Shown here piece after piece: positions 50,685-64,000 of a DNA stretch of 64,000 bases (positions are counted from its first letter, which is position 1; each line of letters begins with the position of its first letter). A model generated the notes under the pieces. It was not told where the DNA came from, ran no database searches, and was given only the letters and a program-made list of their open reading frames with translations. The translations under genes and the position numbers were made by a program. Origin of the DNA: Amoebidium appalachense (taxonomy: Eukaryota; Ichthyosporea); NCBI GenBank assembly GCA_963693365.1, contig CAVNZM010000016.1, positions 2,790,001 to 2,854,000 of the forward strand, given 5' to 3'.

Positions 50685-51038
50685 ATCCCGCCCCCACCCT
50701 CTGCCAACTTTGGGTGTTTAGGCCTGAGGGTTGGGTTTGCTTTGCTGCATGATTTTCTTTTGGTTACCCCCCCTTCCCCCCCCGGCCCACCTAACACCCA
50801 GACATACAGCATCGCAGAGGCACACATGCACAGGCACCAGGGGTGCATGTGCACACACACACACACGGCACACACACACAAGCAGCACCCGTGCATTTCT
50901 GCGCACAATAACAGAGGCACAAGTACACACATTCACAATAGGTCCTCAAACACACACATCCACGTACACACGCACCCGCACACAAAAACACACAGCGCGT
51001 GCACGGACTAGCACGCTGGCGCACACGCGCGCGTGCAT

Positions 51039-51112
<74 letters not shown>

Positions 51113-51144
51113 ATACACACACATGCACGCACACACCCTGCACG

Positions 51145-51212
<68 letters not shown>

Positions 51213-52619
51213 ACATTCCTCCCCCTCCACCCCTCCTCTTCCCCCCCCCCCCCCCCCCTCCCCCTCCCTCCCCCTCCACTGATCACACCCCGTCTCATCC
51301 TTCTCCACCTGCAGGACGGTACCCATCCCGCCGAAAACATGTACTCCCTCCTAAGCACATATGTATCACATCTTGGCACATGGCCCACCCTAGCCCAGTG
51401 CATGGGCCCATCGGCAAACATACTGCGTTACGCCTCTATGCATGATCTGGCTTCCGATCCCGCCAGCAAAGCCAACCAATCAGATTTGGCCGAGAAGGAT
51501 GTGCACACAGTGCGATACCAGCCCGAGGGCATGCCGGAGGAGGCAAGTGATTGGCTAGAGGTCACCTGCGACAGCGTCAACCGCCAATGGCTATTTTTGG
51601 ATGAGGATGGGCGGCCGGTTTTTGGTGTTGCGGTTGTGGCACGGCCAAGGGAAGCGGTCGTGGATTCGATCGGGGCTGTGCGTGATCCCATGTCCCTGAG
51701 AGCACAGCCCATGTGGGTGCATTGCACACATTCGGAAATCAACAGAGCAAAAGCGATTAAGGACCTGATCAAAATCATGCCGATTATCACACCCAAGTAT
51801 GATGGGGGTAGGTGCAAAGACCAACCGTTTATTTTGGACATTGGTTATGATTATAACGATATCGGGGATGGTGAAAGCATCGACGAATCGCCTGTCGACT
51901 TGTGCGATATCAACTATCCATGTGCGAGGGTGATACAGGCGGGACTAGCAGAGGTGTATCGGTATGCATGCATGCACTTCCCACCCAACGTTACACAGCA
52001 AATGCGCGAATATGTCGCCGAGGGGGCAAAACTGGAAGGTTTGCGGTCGAAAAACGACGATTCAGCTGGAGTTAACGGTAAAAATAACAGCAGGAGTGTG
52101 GGACTTACGGGTGTGGCCATGCAAAACCCAGAAGTGTGTTCTTCACCACTAGGGGCCATACAGGGTGCCGATTATGTGTTTGGGTACGCAATTTCACAGC
52201 ACATCCAGCCCCCACAATCGGCCCCAGGGTCACGATCGGTCAGTGTTTTTAGGCTACCCCACTGGGGTATCCACCTGTCTGTGCCCACATCGCTAAATTT
52301 CAACGTTGTATTTTTTCACCGATCGCACGAGATAGTGCGCTATTCCCGTAGTGGGCCTACTGATCTCTATTGTCTGCTGTTTGTGGGTGTGCCGGTGCAT
52401 GGGAGGGTTGGTTGCTGGAGGGAGAGACGACTGGCGGGGGACGACCCGTCGAGTGACGGCCTGCAGGTGAATCCCCCCCTCCCCTCCCCCCTTCCCCTCT
52501 CCCCCCTCCCCCCTCCCCCCCCGGCCCCACCTCCACCCACCTTTTTCCCCCCCTCTCCCCCCTCCCTACCCCCCACCCCGTCCTTCCCCCTCCCCCGTCC
52601 CCTCTCGGGTGCTCCTTCC

Positions 52620-52650
<31 letters not shown>

Positions 52651-52720
52651 AAAAAAAACTCCTCTCATGTCACCCCGTTCTCCGCCTTAGACACACATGC
52701 ATGCACGCGTGTGTGTACTT

Positions 52721-52771
<51 letters not shown>

Positions 52772-53747
52772 TGCACAGAATCTATGGGCGCACAGGTGCA
52801 CATGCACAAACACTGAAATACGCGTGCAGACATCCACGAGTTCCCACCATGCGTCCCCCCCCCCAAACACACACACACACACACACACGTATGCAGGCGC
52901 GCACACAAGCATAGACCCACAAAACACATGCAAATACGTATATACACCTTTTTACAAACACATTTGCGCTGAAGAACCTGTACAAATCCATTTCCATGAC
53001 ACACACACACACGCCAATCTTGCGTGCGCATATCATTTCACGTAAGCATTAACTATAAATTAGCCAAATATGAAAAATATGAAACACAAGCGCAGACACG
53101 TACTGCCCTTCTATTAATGTGCCCACACGTATCACCCCTTCTTCATCTTTAACCCATAGACTGATGCATTTTCATGCCCACAGGAAACAGGGAATATTGC
53201 TACATCTTAGACCAAAGGAGGCCCCTTCCATGGTGACGTATAATGCGCAATTCACCTGCCAGCTTCTTCAAGTTGGATGGGGCGCGAAAGGCACACAATA
53301 TGCATAAGGGATGGGGGGAGGGGGGAGGGGGGGGGAATGTTAATTTGCAGAAATCGATGAAGTCAAAACCGGATGCAGATTTATCGAGCTTTTTTGGTAT
53401 ATAGTTTTTATGTATATTGTGAATTTTTGTTGTTGATATTATGTGTCACTGAGGGGCAAATGAAAAACTGGGCTGTATCTAATGTAAATAGTAATATGAT
53501 GGCCATGCGCGGCATGCAGCCATGGGTAGGTAGACTTGGTTAACATTATAGTTTATTTTTAAAATTTAATGTGGTACTGGCCTGTCACGGTTGGTTCTGT
53601 ATAAAGCATGTACGTAGCAGTTTGTCTTGCGCAAATGAACTAAACGTGTATTTGGCTATTGAATTTGGCTATTGAATGCATGTATAGGACTGATTTTGAA
53701 ACCATCAAGCTTCCCTGGTTCCTATTGCAGCATGACATTGTGCTGGC

Positions 53748-53807
<60 letters not shown>

Positions 53808-53871
53808 CCAAAAAAAAAAAAAAAAAAAAAAAAAAGGCCTTCCTCCCTGCAGTTTGAACCCAAGCTGCTTC

Positions 53872-53904
<33 letters not shown>

Positions 53905-54080
53905 ACAAAAACACACACACACACACACACACACAAGAAAACAAACAAACACACGGAGGCACTTATGCCCACATTGTCACAAACAAGATATTAAAAAACG
54001 TGCACAAGCACACAACCTACGCAAACATGTACACAAACGGGACATGCACGCACGCACACACATGCACACAACGCACACGT

Positions 54081-54125
<45 letters not shown>

Positions 54126-54380
54126 AACACGTGCACAACTCAGCTGGAAGACCAACATGGGCCACACGACAAAAGTATTTCAAATTTTGCGCTGTCCTTA
54201 AACTTTACCGCCAAGCCTTATGGGGTATTATTTCTCCCAGGAAAACGTTGCCCTATTCTCGGGGCCCTGGTGACTTCGGTGATCACCGTACGAAGTTGCC
54301 CAGCGGCCGGCGCTGGAGAGTACAACCTGGCAATAAAGCCGATAAAGCCACATCTACCCAATCACCTTCAGCCTATGTAG
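49417..54380 (+). CDS. Three-exon protein of unknown function, 622 residues
   Basis: Exons 49417-49896, 51315-52466 and 54144-54380, all joined in phase 0 (1869 nt). Exon 1 gives an acidic start ([19 protein letters not shown]), a Lys-rich stretch ([13 protein letters not shown]) and a folded-looking segment ([18 protein letters not shown]). Exon 2 is 384 uninterrupted codons of normal composition, for example [22 protein letters not shown] and [20 protein letters not shown]. Exon 3 follows a CAG acceptor and ends NHLQPM. The Lys-rich stretch could be a nuclear signal. No membrane spans or signal peptide. A second in-frame donor at 49912 would add five residues. I do not recognise the family. 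Intron 1 contains CA repeats and a fragment of the poly-C-tailed repeat; intron 2 contains C/A composites. Confidence 0.65.
50518..50550 (+). repeat. 3'-end fragment of poly-C-tailed repeat
   Basis: CTTCGTACCGTGTTCCGCAT followed by TCAAGCCCC matches the end of the 23578 and 57821 copies. Sense orientation in intron 1 of the 49417 gene. Confidence 0.6.
51037..51212. repeat. (CA)n microsatellites
   Basis: Two long CA runs (about 51037-51110 and 51150-51210) interrupted by TGATACACACAC and CACGCACG variants, directly upstream of the exon 2 acceptor of the 49417 gene. Confidence 0.9.
53750..53905. repeat. C-tract/A-tract composite and poly-C
   Basis: About 54 C followed by AATCC and about 29 A, then a second C tract (53875-53904) passing into CA repeats. 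Intron 2 of the 49417 gene. Confidence 0.9.
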
Positions 54381-54464
54381 CCATATATGGCTAGTTGCAT
54401 ATTTCCTGGACCAATCGCATGCCAGACAAGATTTGAGTGATCACGTAATCTGGCTCACAGCAGC

Positions 54465-55130
54465 TCAAAGCGCGGTGCACAGCGCTCGTGCGCGGCCTTG
54501 GAAAAGATGCTCGCTCGTTTTGAAGAGACAGTGAGGCATTATTGAAGCCACGCACACACTATCACAGGAAATCCAAAACAATACTTGGCAGTATTGAAAG
54601 CACCTCCTGTCTTGAACGTACATAGACAGCAATACGCTCGTATGCTTACTATTGAAGCCTTTATGCAATAAACTTAGTTGTAGTTGTTTGTTCGTACTAC
54701 TGAGTTTTGGGTCGACAAAGATAACACAGCTGAAGTCTGGATGTAGTGTTCCATTACATGTGACTGTTAACGTAATGGCAGTGTGACCGCAGAAACAATA
54801 CGGCCCTCTCCACAAACTCTCTTTCATAATCCCCTTGGTTACTTCTAGTAAAACATATCCGTCAAAGTCGTGGCGTGCTCATACCCAAACCTTGTATCTA
54901 GAGTATACAGACGGGAGCACGTAAAAATAGTGTCAACAAATTCATCCTCATACAGCGAATTTTCCAACACACCGAGCATTTCAAAGCAGTAAACCGCCTC
55001 TTTTTTTTTGTGGTTTGTGGTTAAAAGGATCAGAAAAATGGGACCCAGGACGACAGTAGCCATCGGCATGGCCATGGTTGGAGTGGCGGCGGCACAATGT
55101 AGGTGGCTGACCGTCCCCCTGGGTTTCCTC
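54465..55130 (-). CDS. Possible minus-strand gene, unresolved
   Basis: Two adjoining minus-strand open segments of normal composition in different frames: 55130-54845 (for example EAVYCFEMLGVLENSLYEDE, ending TDMFY) and 54827-54465 (GPYCFCGHTAITLTVTC). They could be exons or a decayed gene. All plus-strand frames here are also partly open, so this is weak. Confidence 0.22.
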
Positions 55131-55188
55131 CGTTCCTTCTGTGGCTTTTTCTTCTGCGATGTATTACTCGCCCTATCTACCCCCTCCC

Positions 55189-55226
<38 letters not shown>

Positions 55227-55339
55227 GCCCCCTCCCCCCCATCACCAAACACACACACACACACACCACACACACACATACACACACACACGCACACACG
55301 CACACACGCGCGCGCGCACACACACACACACACACACAT

Positions 55340-55390
<51 letters not shown>

Positions 55391-56020
55391 GCCACCACCA
55401 CCACCACCACCACCACCACCCATAACTTCTCTAAGCCCCCTGCTCAAGCCCCCCCCCCCTCCCCCCCTCTGCTTCCCCCCCCCCCCTCCCCCCCCCCCTT
55501 CCCCCCCCCCACACACACATCCCACCTATTATCTGATGACCAGTTGCAGGGAAGGAAACGGGGGGAGGGGGAGAGGGGGGGGGGGGGGGTAGGGGGAGGG
55601 GGGAGAGGAGGGAGGGACTAAGGTCAATCCAAAACAGTAATATCGTGACGTAGGTGTGAATTAATCTTCGTGCCTATTCGACAGTTTCTTTCTAGATAGA
55701 CGGGATCAAAAGGGACGTTTTGTTTTGAAAAGAACTGGCGGTGGTGGTCGGGAGGGGAGTGTGTGCGTGGTGGGAGGGGGGGGGAAGGGCGGGTGGGGAT
55801 GTGGATAGGGTCACAGTGATGCAAATCTACAACCGACCCCCCCCCACCCCCCCTCCCCCCTCTCAGCCCCCCGTCCCCCTAGCCACATTACCCCCCTTCC
55901 TTCCCCTCCCCTTAACCACATCTCCCCTCCGTAAGTCCCGGGCACGTACATACGACACACACGCACGTGGTACATTTTCATGCACATGTGTGTATAATTA
56001 GCACATATCTGCATGCATGT

Positions 56021-56340
56021 GTGTGCATTAAAGCATCCTACATCATGCATGACTTACTTCAACCTGATGTCCCACTGGCCGTACCAAGCCAACCATATCT
56101 GTGTGCATTAAAGCATCCTACATCATGCATGACTTACTTCAACCTGATGTCCCACTGGCCATACCAAGCCAACCATATCTGTGTGCATTAAAGCATCCTA
56201 CATTATGCATAACTTACTTCAACCTGATGTCCCACTGGCCATACCAAGCCAACCATATCTGTGTGCATTAAAGCATCCTACATCATGCATAACTTACTTC
56301 AACCTGATGTCCCACTGGCCATACCAAGCCAACCATATCT
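56021..56340. repeat. Tandem array, 4 x 80 bp
   Basis: Units start at 56021, 56101, 56181 and 56261 with GTGTGCATTAAAGCATCC and differ at only a few positions. Each contains an ATCATGCAT(G/A)A near-palindrome. It ends 125 bp before the next gene's start codon. Confidence 0.95.
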
Positions 56341-56465
56341 TTTCCCTTCTCTTTCCCCTTTCAAATTCCTTCCATTTTTTTTTATTTTTTTGGAACAACA
56401 TCCTCTCACCATTTCTCACACGCACACACACTAAATAACACACACACACTCATTTTTTCATACAA

Positions 56466-64000
<7,535 letters not shown>

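Larger units (their letters stand above)
54381..56465. other. Spacer between the two plus-strand genes
   Basis: Contains the weak minus-strand candidate at 54465-55130, poly-C (55190-55224), CA tracts (55250-55390), (CCA)n, and an 80-bp tandem array (56021-56340). The promoter of the 56466 gene should lie near the array. Confidence 0.45.

Noticed and set aside
53184-53232. Possible small exon (CAG acceptor, GTGACG donor)
   Set aside because: In the phase required by the upstream exon it contains a stop; direct joining of 52466 to 54144 fits better.

Overview
This window is nuclear DNA from a eukaryote, most likely a unicellular or simple one. Genes are interrupted by many GT-AG introns. A conserved nucleolar gene (EBP2) is split into nine exons, one of them only 25 nt. 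There are no operons or bacterial-type signals. Introns and spacers are saturated with poly-C, poly-G, (CA)n, (CT)n, (CAC)n and C-tract/A-tract composites, so most long open frames in the window are low-complexity artefacts. The EF-hand protein resembles calflagins, the flagellar calcium-binding proteins of protists, which hints at a flagellated protist; I cannot name the species.

Layout. 1-5257 (-): 5' part of an unrecognised multi-exon gene running off the left edge. 5705-8577: a tyrosine-recombinase element with split direct repeats around a 6-nt core, carrying a Gag-like frame and a broken recombinase but no reverse transcriptase. 9811-10017: a foldback element. 11518-14582 (+): a partly resolved gene with three phase-consistent 3' exons. 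16065-17529 (+): cyclin of PHO80/PCL type. 20809-30366 (+): EBP2. 32473-34226 (+): 7TM-like membrane protein. 36524-37629: intact TRIM-type LTR element with matching 443-bp LTRs and a 5-bp target duplication. 37819-38184: MITE-like element. 39907-41565 (+): Ser/Thr/Pro-rich protein with a C-terminal helix. 44625-46260 (-): two calflagin-like EF-hand modules in tandem. 49417-54380 (+): three-exon unknown protein. 56466 to the right edge (+): unknown gene with at least 12 exons.

A dispersed repeat family with a 3' poly-C tail is the most interesting genome-scale signal. About a dozen copies sit in introns, and where the host gene is known each one lies in the gene's sense orientation, on both strands of the window. 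Two near-identical copies occupy adjacent introns of the last gene. This orientation bias resembles that of introner-like elements. The genes have unrelated roles (ribosome assembly, cell-cycle control, membrane signalling, calcium binding) and show no sign of acting as a cluster. Exon maps below were built by hand from splice signals and codon phase; transcript data are needed to confirm them.
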